Assembly (NCBI GenBank): GCA_017449935.1
Contig: JAFSYP010000124.1
Location: forward strand, 26,885 to 90,884
Reading direction: 5' to 3'
Length of the DNA stretch: 64,000 nucleotides
Origin: Clostridia bacterium
GTDB taxonomy: Bacteria > Bacillota > Clostridia > Oscillospirales > Acutalibacteraceae
Numbering within the stretch: position 1 is the stretch's first letter; each line of letters begins with the position of its first letter. The position numbers were made by a program, and so were the translations under genes. The notes under the pieces were generated by a model that was not told where the DNA came from, ran no database searches, and was given only the letters and a program-made list of their open reading frames with translations. Shown here in pieces: positions 56,878 through 64,000 of the stretch.

Positions 56878-57483
56878 ATGGCTATTCAACAATGCGCAAA
56901 CGGACACATCTACGACGACAGCAAATCCGCAAGCTGTCCCTACTGCTCCGGCGAGAACGCCATCAGCCCGACCATCGCGCTGGGCGAGAGCGTTCCTCCG
57001 ACGCCCGGATTCGATCCGACGCAGGTGCTTTCCAGCGTTCCGACCGGTTCCCAGATCGAGGAAATGGGCGTTACGATCGCGCCGCCGACGACGCCTTCGC
57101 GTCAGGGCAAGACCGAGTTCGGCGACATGACGATGAACTCCGAGGTCAAGCCTGTGCGCGGCTGGCTCGTGATCATCGACGGCGAGAAGAACGGCATGGA
57201 CTTCCGCCTGCACACGGCGCGGAACACCATCGGACGCGGCAGGGATAACGACATTTCGTTCGACTTCGACAAATCCATCTCCGAGGTCAACAATGTTTCC
57301 GTGATCTATGACGATCGCAACAACCTGTTCTTTATCCAGGCGGGCGAGAACGCGACCAACAACGTCTACGTCAACAACACGCTGCTTCTGGAGCCCAGAC
57401 AGCTCAAGGACAACGACATCGTTGAGATCGGCAATACGAAGCTGATCTTCCGCTCTCTGTGCAACGAAACATTCTGCTATTGA
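56878..57483 (+). CDS. Small soluble FHA protein with N-terminal Cys motif
   Basis: A 201-residue soluble protein. The start has CANGH and CPYC, a likely zinc knuckle. Residues ~45-80 form a Thr/Pro-rich linker (TIAPPTTPSRQGKTEF) that could be a kinase target. Residues ~95-195 are an FHA domain with TIGRGRDNDI and NNVYVNN. The usual Ser-x-x-His pair is replaced by SISEVNNVS, so the His is missing and phosphothreonine binding is uncertain. The plan resembles GarA/OdhI: a tail that is phosphorylated and binds its own FHA. It follows a 132-base gap and precedes a PP2C gene by 24 bases. Confidence 0.85.
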   Translation: MAIQQCANGHIYDDSKSASCPYCSGENAISPTIALGESVPPTPGFDPTQVLSSVPTGSQIEEMGVTIAPPTTPSRQGKTEFGDMTMNSEVKPVRGWLVIIDGEKNGMDFRLHTARNTIGRGRDNDISFDFDKSISEVNNVSVIYDDRNNLFFIQAGENATNNVYVNNTLLLEPRQLKDNDIVEIGNTKLIFRSLCNETFCY

Positions 57484-57507
57484 TCCTGAACCCGGGAAGG
57501 TGATCCA

Positions 57508-58401
57508 ATGTTCAACTCCAGAAAGAACGGCGTCTCCGACGCACCCGAGGCGCAGCCCGAAAGACGTTTTTCGCCGACGACGCCCCTGCGGCCGATGCCG
57601 CCGGCAGATCAATCGCTTTCGATTCGGTTGGGCGACGGCAGCGTCCTTCGCATGGGGAACGCGCAGCATCAGGGCAGGCGTCCGTATCAGGAAGACAGCT
57701 GCGGCTACTCCAATCTTTCCGACGCCGCGCTGATCGCGCAGAAGGGCGTTCTGGCCGTTCTGGCGGATGGCATGGGCGGTCTGGCAAACGGCAAAGAGGT
57801 TTCGACAGCGACCGTACGCGGCATGATCGACTTCTTCAATTCGTACAGCGCCGTGTGCCGCGGCGGCAGCGATCTGCTGCGCAGAGCCGCGCAGGTCAAC
57901 GAGGAGATCTGCCGCACGTACTGCCCGACCGGCAAGGTGGAGGCAGGCTCCACGCTCGTTTGCGCGCAGATCATGCACGGCAGGCTGCACTGGCTGTGCA
58001 TCGGCGACAGCCGGATGTATCTGCGGCGCGGCGGGATGCTGTACCAGATCAACGAGGATCACGATTATCTCAATCAGTTGCTGACCGACGCCATTCGGGA
58101 TAAGGGCACCGTTGAGGACGCTTTCAATGACCCGAAGAAGGACGTGCTCGTCCGCTGCATCGGCAACCGGGATCTTTCTCTGGCGGACGCCAGTACGGCC
58201 GGACTGGAGCTGCAGGACGGCGACAAGATCCTGCTCTGCTCGGACGGCGTATACAATGCGCTGCCGCTGCAGGCCATCAACGCACTTATGGAAAATCCGC
58301 CGCAGAATGCCGCACAGAGCATTGCCGATGCGGTCGTGGCACAGAATATTCAGTCGCAGGATAATCTGACGATTGTGATGATTCAATACAATAATAATTA
58401 A
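57508..58401 (+). CDS. PP2C-family protein phosphatase 1
   Basis: A 297-residue metal-dependent Ser/Thr phosphatase. After a ~45-residue Pro/Arg-rich N-terminus come the PP2C motifs: RRPYQEDSCGY near 53, VLADGMGG near 87, CIGDSRMY near 168, LLCSDGVYN near 245 and the end DNLTIVMIQ. All metal-binding Asp residues are present. It should reverse the phosphorylation carried out by the cluster kinases. It lies between a small FHA gene and the protease-FHA gene, with 24 and 26 base gaps. Confidence 0.93.
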   Translation: MFNSRKNGVSDAPEAQPERRFSPTTPLRPMPPADQSLSIRLGDGSVLRMGNAQHQGRRPYQEDSCGYSNLSDAALIAQKGVLAVLADGMGGLANGKEVSTATVRGMIDFFNSYSAVCRGGSDLLRRAAQVNEEICRTYCPTGKVEAGSTLVCAQIMHGRLHWLCIGDSRMYLRRGGMLYQINEDHDYLNQLLTDAIRDKGTVEDAFNDPKKDVLVRCIGNRDLSLADASTAGLELQDGDKILLCSDGVYNALPLQAINALMENPPQNAAQSIADAVVAQNIQSQDNLTIVMIQYNNN

Positions 58402-58427
58402 CACAATAAGTAACGGAGGAAAAAATC

Positions 58428-60005
58428 ATGAAAAGACTCAGCAAAGTATTGGCAATCCTTTTTGCGCTGGCGCTGGTTTACCAGATGTTCGGCATGACCG
58501 CATCGGCGAAGGACAAGGAGGTCGCTGTCGCCGACATGCAGAAGAGCGTCGTCTTTATCGAAATGACCGTAGAGTTTACCGCAAAGAATCTGGCGATCCA
58601 GAATTACTATACCGGAGAGTCTACCCCGCTTTCCAAATCGGCAAGCTATACCGGTACAGGCTTTGCGATCGGCGTCCCCGGCGAACCCGTACAGTATATC
58701 GCGACCTGCGACCACGTTGTCGAGTTTCCGAACGGCGTTTACCTGATCACGCTGGACGAGGAGTATAACGTCCTGGAAATCGAACAGGCAGAGGAAGGAA
58801 CCAGCTATCCGGAAATGGTCGAAGACGAAAAGAAAGGCCTTATTTACTGCTTCGATTATTTTGAGGCCAGAACAGTTGAGCTCAAAGCGATCTATTCTCT
58901 GGCGTCCAACGACTCGGTTTCGCTCAGCTTGATCGCGAGCAATTATGAAGAGGACGTCGCGCTCTGCAAGATCGCGACAAACGAACCGACCGACAAGATC
59001 GCCGCGCGTCCGCTGCGCCTGAAGGAAAACGTTGCCGTGGGCGACAGTGTATATGCGATCGGCTATCCGTATACCGCAAGGTACAACAATTCGGAAGGCA
59101 GATACGACTCCGCCGACTCCGTCGTGACCGGCGGCGTGATCTCCAAGATCCAGTTGACCGAAGGTCACCGTCATGCCAAGCAGCAGTTCTATACCTACAT
59201 GATCGACGCCAACATCACCAACGGCAATTCCGGCGGCCCGCTGTTTACGAAGGACGGCGCTGTCATCGGCGTCAACTCCTTCGGCCACACCCTGACCGAG
59301 GCAGCTCCCGCCAATTATGCGATCGCGATGGAATCTCTGATCAAGCTGCTGGACAATACGCACACGCCCTACGTTCTCGATGACGGTATAGAGGAAACCA
59401 ACATGACGCTGATCATCGCCATCGCGGCTGCGGCCGTCGTGCTGATCGCGGCAGTGATCATCGTGATCGCGCTGCGCAATAAGCAGAAGGCGAAGAACGT
59501 CCCCGCATTCGCAGCGTCCGATGCCGCGATGCCCGAAGCGGTCCCGGCGATGGCCGGCCAGGCAAACTTCAATGTGCCGCCCATGCAGGCAGGCGACGAT
59601 CTCGGCAGCACGGTCGTGTCCGACAATACCGCTGCGCAGAGCGCTCCCGCAGAGAAAGAGCCGTCTCCCGCTCCCGCTGCCGCACCGGCTTCCGGCAAGA
59701 AGTATCTGCTCGGCATCAGCGGCCCGATGGAAGGCAAGAAGTACTCCATCGAAGACAGAGCGGTCATCGGCAGAGATTCCGCAAGATGCAACGTCGTATT
59801 CCCGACGAACCAGCCCGGCGTCAGCGGCACGCACTGTGAAGTCGTCCGCACCGGCAACGTGCTTTCACTGAAGGATCTCGGTTCCACATACGGCACCTTC
59901 CTCAGAGACGGCACAAAGATCACACCGAACGTTCCCGTCGTGCTCAAGAGCGGCGACCAGTTCATCGTCGGTGACAAGGAGATCATTTTCGAGGTCAGAT
60001 ATTAA
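58428..60005 (+). CDS. Extracytoplasmic trypsin-like protease fused through a membrane helix to a cytoplasmic FHA
   Basis: A 525-residue protein. An N-terminal signal/anchor (1-~27) precedes an S1C/HtrA-like protease at ~28-315 with a complete triad: His in ATCDHVVEF near 95, Asp in EEDVALCK near 176 and Ser in NGNSGGPL near 267. There is no PDZ domain. A membrane helix spans ~325-349, followed by a Pro/Ala-rich linker and an FHA domain at ~425-525 with IGRDSARC, the Ser-His pair in GVSGTHCEVV and STYGTF. This links an outer protease to an inner phosphothreonine reader in one chain. Confidence 0.9.
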   Translation: MKRLSKVLAILFALALVYQMFGMTASAKDKEVAVADMQKSVVFIEMTVEFTAKNLAIQNYYTGESTPLSKSASYTGTGFAIGVPGEPVQYIATCDHVVEFPNGVYLITLDEEYNVLEIEQAEEGTSYPEMVEDEKKGLIYCFDYFEARTVELKAIYSLASNDSVSLSLIASNYEEDVALCKIATNEPTDKIAARPLRLKENVAVGDSVYAIGYPYTARYNNSEGRYDSADSVVTGGVISKIQLTEGHRHAKQQFYTYMIDANITNGNSGGPLFTKDGAVIGVNSFGHTLTEAAPANYAIAMESLIKLLDNTHTPYVLDDGIEETNMTLIIAIAAAAVVLIAAVIIVIALRNKQKAKNVPAFAASDAAMPEAVPAMAGQANFNVPPMQAGDDLGSTVVSDNTAAQSAPAEKEPSPAPAAAPASGKKYLLGISGPMEGKKYSIEDRAVIGRDSARCNVVFPTNQPGVSGTHCEVVRTGNVLSLKDLGSTYGTFLRDGTKITPNVPVVLKSGDQFIVGDKEIIFEVRY

Positions 60006-60042
60006 ATCTTAGTCGGGAAATCCGACGGAATGGGTAGAAATC

Positions 60043-60777
60043 ATGATGACTTTTCAAACTTATGCGTATACCAGTCCCGGAGGGCGGACCAACAACGAGG
60101 ACATGTATCTGTGCTCCGAAGGGCTCTGGACGCTGGCAGACGGATTGGGCGGACATGATTGCGGCGAGGTCGCTTCCAGAGAGGCCGTATACTGTACGGA
60201 CACGCTCTGGAAGCAGCGCGGCTGCCCGACGGACGAAGCGTCGCTGCTTCGGATCCTGTCGGACGTCAACAAGTATATTCTGCGCCTGCAAAAGGAAGAG
60301 CCCGCGCGCGCATCCATGCGCAGCACGCTCGTCTTCGTCGTGACGGACGGCAGGACGCTCCGCTATGCCCACGTCGGAGACAGTCGATTCTATCTGTTTC
60401 GAGGCAACAAACTCGCAGCGCAGTCGGAAGACCATTCCGTCTGCGCCGCGGTTGCGCGGTTGGGCGAGATCCGGTATGAGGACATCCGGTTCAACGAGGA
60501 TCGGAACAAGCTGCTGAAGGTGATCGGCAACGAGGAGGATCTGAAGATCCAATCGCTCCCGCCCGCGCTGCCGCTGCAGCCGGGCGACGCCTTCCTGCTC
60601 TGCACGGACGGTTTCTGGGAATACGTCTATGAGCAGGAGATGGAGATCGACCTGTCCAAATCCGAGAGCGCGGAGGAATGGCTGACGTATATGACCAAGC
60701 GTCTGCTTCTGCGCACGCGGAACAAAAACAACGACAATTTCACGGCAATCTGTGTACGGGTGGGTGCAGACGTATGA
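60043..60777 (+). CDS. PP2C-family protein phosphatase 2
   Basis: A 244-residue PP2C. Motifs in order: GRTNNEDMY near 17, LADGLGGHD near 32, AHVGDSRFYL near 112, LLCTDGFWEYV near 189 and the end NKNNDNFTAICV. All metal ligands are present. It is distinct from the other PP2C by lacking the N-terminal extension. ATG at 60046 is an alternative start. The gene overlaps the next by 4 bases. Confidence 0.93.
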   Translation: MMTFQTYAYTSPGGRTNNEDMYLCSEGLWTLADGLGGHDCGEVASREAVYCTDTLWKQRGCPTDEASLLRILSDVNKYILRLQKEEPARASMRSTLVFVVTDGRTLRYAHVGDSRFYLFRGNKLAAQSEDHSVCAAVARLGEIRYEDIRFNEDRNKLLKVIGNEEDLKIQSLPPALPLQPGDAFLLCTDGFWEYVYEQEMEIDLSKSESAEEWLTYMTKRLLLRTRNKNNDNFTAICVRVGADV

Positions 60778-61529
60778 GCACACAACCAATGAAAGCGAAT
60801 GTGCGCGAACGTGCGGCGGCAGCGATGATCGATCTGCTTTTGATCGTGCTTTTGGATGCTGCGATCATACTGCCGCTGTATTTTCTGCTGCATTTACCCC
60901 CGGCCGTATGCCTCGGCGCCATGCCGGTATGCCACGTCCTGTACTGCACGCTGTTCTGTCTGGGCAGCATGGGCGCGACGCCCGGTATGTTTTTTTGTAA
61001 GCTCTGCGTCGGAAACCGTGACGCGGAATCTGTCGGTGCGGATCGGCTCCTGCTTCGCGCCGTGTTCAGCTTCTTCAGCTGCCTGCCGCTCGGCCTCGGG
61101 CTGCTGCTTATGCTTTCGGACAAGGAACACTGCACGGTCTACGACTATGCGAGCGGCGTGTTTGTCTATTCGCTCCGGCAGTCGGACGCGCCGAAGCATA
61201 CGCTGGCGTTTCTGCGCGTGCGCAGCGCCGACGGAGAAACGGTCGAATATGAGGTCCCGACATCCGGCGTGATGATCGGCCGCAATCCGGAGAGCTGCCA
61301 GATCCTGTTCCCCGCAGCGGAACCGGACGTCAGCCGGCAGCACTGCATCGTAAAGTTCAATCCGCAGACCGGGATGTTCCTGCTCAGGGACTGCGGCTCG
61401 ACCTGCGGCACGTTTTTGGAGGACGGCACGCGCGTCTGCGCGGACCAATTCACGGCGTTGAACGCGGGCGACGCGTTCTATGTCGGCGCGAAGAAGAATC
61501 GGTTCGTTCCGGTGCTTCGGGAAGAATAA
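60774..61529 (+). CDS. RDD-FHA membrane protein 2
   Basis: A 251-residue protein with an RDD-like membrane domain (about 10-140: RERAAAAMIDLLLIVLLDAA, then ATPGMFFCKLCVG and SDKEHCTVYDYASGVFV) and an FHA domain at ~160-250 with IGRNPESC, the Ser-His pair in DVSRQHCIV and STCGTFLEDG. It parallels the protein at 52323 in both domains, so the block may contain two related half-modules. The ATG overlaps the PP2C stop, giving translational coupling of a phosphatase with a phosphothreonine reader. Confidence 0.88.
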   Translation: MSTQPMKANVRERAAAAMIDLLLIVLLDAAIILPLYFLLHLPPAVCLGAMPVCHVLYCTLFCLGSMGATPGMFFCKLCVGNRDAESVGADRLLLRAVFSFFSCLPLGLGLLLMLSDKEHCTVYDYASGVFVYSLRQSDAPKHTLAFLRVRSADGETVEYEVPTSGVMIGRNPESCQILFPAAEPDVSRQHCIVKFNPQTGMFLLRDCGSTCGTFLEDGTRVCADQFTALNAGDAFYVGAKKNRFVPVLREE

Positions 61530-61571
61530 GCGTTCCGTGATGCGAAGAAATCAGAAAAAGGGGGACCGATC

Positions 61572-63860
61572 ATGCTGATCGACGGAGAACAGCTTTGTCC
61601 GTATTGTTTTTCGCCGCTGCTTCAGGGCGTCTGTCCGGACGGCTGCGCCGAAGCGCATCGCAGCGTGGTCGCGCTGCCTCTCGGCGCGACGCTGAACGGT
61701 AAATTCCGGATCGGAAAGCTCCTGGGCAAGGGCGGCTTCGGCATCACCTATCTGGCGTACGATACCGAGAAGCATGATCGCGTGGCGATCAAGGAGTATT
61801 TCCCGGATCATATGGTGCACCGCAACACGGGCGAAACGATGGTGCTGCTGAGCGAAAGCGACGCGGAAAACAAGGCGAGCTATCTTGCCGGCGCGGAAAA
61901 ATACTACAACGAAGCGATGCTGCTGTCCCGGTTCAAGGGGATGGAAAGCATCGTGGACGTTTATGAGTTCTTCTATGCCAACAATACGGTATACTATACC
62001 ATGGAATACATCGACGGCATGGATCTCAAAACATATATCCGCCGCTGCGGCGGAAAGATACCGGAAAACGAGCTGGTCTACATCGCGCAGAAGATCGCCG
62101 AAGCGCTCATTCAGGTGCACAGCACGGGCTTTCTGCATCGGGATATCGCGCCGGACAATATTTGTCTGTGCCGGGACGGCCGGGTCAAACTGATCGACTT
62201 CGGCGCGGCGCGTCAGGTGGTCGGCGAAAAATCCAAGAGCCTGTCCGTGATCCTCAAACAGGGCTTTGCCCCGATCGAGCAGTATCAGACGCACGGCCGG
62301 CAGGGACCGTGGACCGACCTGTATGCGCTGGGCGCGACGCTGTATTACGGCGGGACGGGAGAGCTGATCGACGACGCCTCCACCAGAGTGGTCGACGAAA
62401 CGCTGGACGTCTCCGCGTTTTCCAAAGAGTTCGGCGAGATCCTTGTCAAAATGCTGCACGTGCGTATTTCCGAAAGGATGCAGAGCGCGGTGGATCTGCA
62501 GCTGGCGCTTTTGAGAACGCTGATCGAACCGCAGCCGTTCCGCATCGACGGAGTGCAGCAGACGCAGTCTGCCGTACACGCCGTGCAATCGGACGTGCCG
62601 ACGGACACGATCCGCGAGAGCACGGAAAACCGGTCCGTCAATTTCGGAGAGAAGCGGTATATCCAGGGCCATCAGCGCGCTTCGCGAAGAGCGGCGCTGA
62701 TCTGCGGCGCGGGGTGCATCCTGCAATTGGCGGCGCTGATCGCGTTTTTGCTGCTTGCGCCTGTCGGAAAGCTGTTTCTGTATATTCCGCCGGCGCTGCT
62801 CTGCGGCTTGTCTGAGTGGCTCGGCATACGCGAATGCCGCCGATTTGCCAAGCTGGCTGACGCGCAGAAGGATCGGTACAACAAGGTCGTGCATGACGCG
62901 CGCATCCGTCCGTCTGTGTGGCTTCGGACGGGCAGCTTTGCGCTGTGCGCGGCGATCTGCGTCGTGGCTCTTATCATCGGGACGCGGGCGTATCCCGCTT
63001 TGCAGTATAAAAAAGGGACCGCGGAATATGCCGAGGGCGCATATACGCAGGCGCTCAGGCGTCTGACGCTGGCGGGGGATTACGCCGACGCCGACGAGCG
63101 GCGGCGGGACTGCGAATACCGCATCGCCCAGTCACTCATGGACGCACACGAGTATCTGGACGCCATCGAGCATTTTGAAAACGCGCGGGATTATGCGGAC
63201 AGCGCGGAAAAGATCAAGGGCTGTATGTATCTGTACGCGAGCGGCGATATGGACGCGGAACAGTCCGAGGATTTTTTGTGCGCGCTTTCTGAGGAAGGGT
63301 TCCGGAACAGCCGGGAGCTGTACGAGGAAATGACGCGCTGGAGCATCACGCTGACCGCGGCGTCCGACGATGATTTTTCCAAGGATCAGGACACGCTGAA
63401 TCTGTACGGATTCATTTATTTTAATTTTTCCGTGAACGGCGGAAAAAAAGGAGAGAGCATCCGGTTGAAGGTGCGGATCACCGACACGGGCGGCCGGACG
63501 ATCACGGAAACGTATAAGAATGCGTTTAAGAGGGGCCACAGGGAATCGTATTATCTGGGGTACCCGTATCCTCATATCGGCAATGTGCGGAGCGGAAAAA
63601 TGACCGCAGAGATCCTCAATGCCGATACGGACAAGGTTTTGGCGAAAAAGACCGTAAATCTCGGCAGCGTCGGCGCCTTCACCGTGCGCGTACAGGCGGA
63701 CGCTTCGCTGTATGATCAGCCGGACGGGAATGCTTCCCCGTCGGCGGACGTGCGGGCGGGAGAGCTTTACACGGTTGAAGAGGTCAAAAACGGATTCGGT
63801 TTAATAGATACCGACAACATGCGCGGCTGGCTCGCGCTGGACGATACGGAGAGGGAGTAA
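61572..63860 (+). CDS. Zinc-ribbon Ser/Thr kinase with multi-helix membrane region, TPR-like and SH3-like ectodomain
   Basis: A 762-residue receptor-like kinase. The ribbon is CPYC with CPDGC. The kinase domain (~42-310) has GKGGFG, VAIKEYFP near 72, LHRDIAPDN near 189 and IDFGAARQV near 210. Membrane helices occupy ~374-418 (two segments) and ~456-474. The outer part (~475-762) contains TPR/Sel1-like helices (YAEGAYTQALRRL, YLDAIEHFENARDYADS) and ends in an SH3b-like domain (SLYDQPDGN, GFGLIDTDNMRGWL). SH3b domains often bind cell wall. It begins 42 bases after the RDD-FHA gene. Confidence 0.9.
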   Translation: MLIDGEQLCPYCFSPLLQGVCPDGCAEAHRSVVALPLGATLNGKFRIGKLLGKGGFGITYLAYDTEKHDRVAIKEYFPDHMVHRNTGETMVLLSESDAENKASYLAGAEKYYNEAMLLSRFKGMESIVDVYEFFYANNTVYYTMEYIDGMDLKTYIRRCGGKIPENELVYIAQKIAEALIQVHSTGFLHRDIAPDNICLCRDGRVKLIDFGAARQVVGEKSKSLSVILKQGFAPIEQYQTHGRQGPWTDLYALGATLYYGGTGELIDDASTRVVDETLDVSAFSKEFGEILVKMLHVRISERMQSAVDLQLALLRTLIEPQPFRIDGVQQTQSAVHAVQSDVPTDTIRESTENRSVNFGEKRYIQGHQRASRRAALICGAGCILQLAALIAFLLLAPVGKLFLYIPPALLCGLSEWLGIRECRRFAKLADAQKDRYNKVVHDARIRPSVWLRTGSFALCAAICVVALIIGTRAYPALQYKKGTAEYAEGAYTQALRRLTLAGDYADADERRRDCEYRIAQSLMDAHEYLDAIEHFENARDYADSAEKIKGCMYLYASGDMDAEQSEDFLCALSEEGFRNSRELYEEMTRWSITLTAASDDDFSKDQDTLNLYGFIYFNFSVNGGKKGESIRLKVRITDTGGRTITETYKNAFKRGHRESYYLGYPYPHIGNVRSGKMTAEILNADTDKVLAKKTVNLGSVGAFTVRVQADASLYDQPDGNASPSADVRAGELYTVEEVKNGFGLIDTDNMRGWLALDDTERE

Positions 63861-63864
63861 AACG

Positions 63865-64000
63865 ATGGAGAACATTCTGCAGGGAAGGAATCTGTGCCCG
63901 CACTGTTTCACGAAGCTGGACGAAGCGGGAGCCTGTCCGCAGTGCGGCGCGGCGGAGCATGTGCACAAGTATCCGAAGGCGCTTGCGGAGGGCGTCGTGC
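63865..64000 (+). CDS. Start of another zinc-ribbon kinase (runs off right edge)
   Basis: The first 45 residues show the ribbon (C11, C14, C24, C27; CPHC and CPQC) and then YPKALAEGVV, aligning with the LPxGTxL segment that precedes the kinase domain in the other members. The kinase domain itself is beyond the edge. It starts 4 bases after the preceding kinase gene, so the island continues rightward. Confidence 0.75.
   Translation, partial: MENILQGRNLCPHCFTKLDEAGACPQCGAAEHVHKYPKALAEGVV

Noticed and set aside
47847-64000. Interpretation of the FHA/kinase/PP2C block as a type VI or type VII secretion regulator
   Set aside because: No secretion structural genes, WXG100 proteins or FtsK-type ATPases are found in the window. 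They could still lie beyond the right edge.

Overview
The window reads as a chromosomal segment of a fairly GC-rich, Gram-positive anaerobe of the class Clostridia, probably a gut Oscillospirales-type organism. The grounds are recA-recX-rimO-pgsA synteny, T-box and SAM-I leaders, strong AGGAGG ribosome binding sites, a dockerin-bearing surface protein, fucose catabolism, methylglyoxal synthase, a two-gene SufCB Fe-S system and a NadD-YqeK fusion. Lineage is inferred, not measured. I saw no rRNA, tRNA, CRISPR array, insertion sequence or prophage gene.

Layout. 1-4132 (minus): a LexA-box-like site and sigma-A promoter drive recA-recX-rimO-pgsA, followed by a Cys T-box leader and the start of cysE. 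4170-4523: rpmB. 5012-7795: a D-allulose/tagatose 3-epimerase operon with a phosphoesterase and a VTT-type membrane protein. 7987-16188: a long head-to-tail run with TPR/zinc-ribbon protein, membrane protein, sufC, SufB-like, MFS transporter, ABC exporter pair, nadD-yqeK and rsfS. 16214-29490: core genes leuS, rpsU, an M24 peptidase, an unknown gene, gyrB, gyrA, mgsA, hisS and aspS. 29692-30208 (minus): an uncharacterised 100-residue protein under a SAM-I riboswitch. 30419-35386 (minus): a 1655-residue secreted GLUG/beta-helix/dockerin protein. 35549-39070: alkaline phosphatase, a ceramidase-like hydrolase and a PAP2 phosphatase. 39089-44322: L-fucose mutarotase, kinase and isomerase plus a two-gene DUF5058-type membrane pair. 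44527-47718: an HD-GYP protein, a YfbR-like nucleotidase and a secreted LRR protein.

47847-64000 (running off the right edge) is the most unusual part. It is an accessory Ser/Thr phosphosignalling island with five intact or partial zinc-ribbon kinases, one predicted pseudokinase, four FHA proteins (two RDD-FHA, one zinc-ribbon-FHA, one secreted trypsin-like protease fused through a membrane helix to a cytoplasmic FHA), two PP2C phosphatases, a LytTR regulator, and two tandem 23-residue hydrophobic peptides. The kinases share one cytoplasmic design but have different extracytoplasmic parts (Thr-rich tail, DUF5050-like propeller, TPR plus SH3-like). The likely logic is several envelope sensors feeding phosphothreonine marks to a shared set of FHA readers and PP2C erasers. 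The peptide genes share a 27-base leader (one mismatch) with the secreted LRR gene just upstream, which suggests co-regulation of the left flank of the island.
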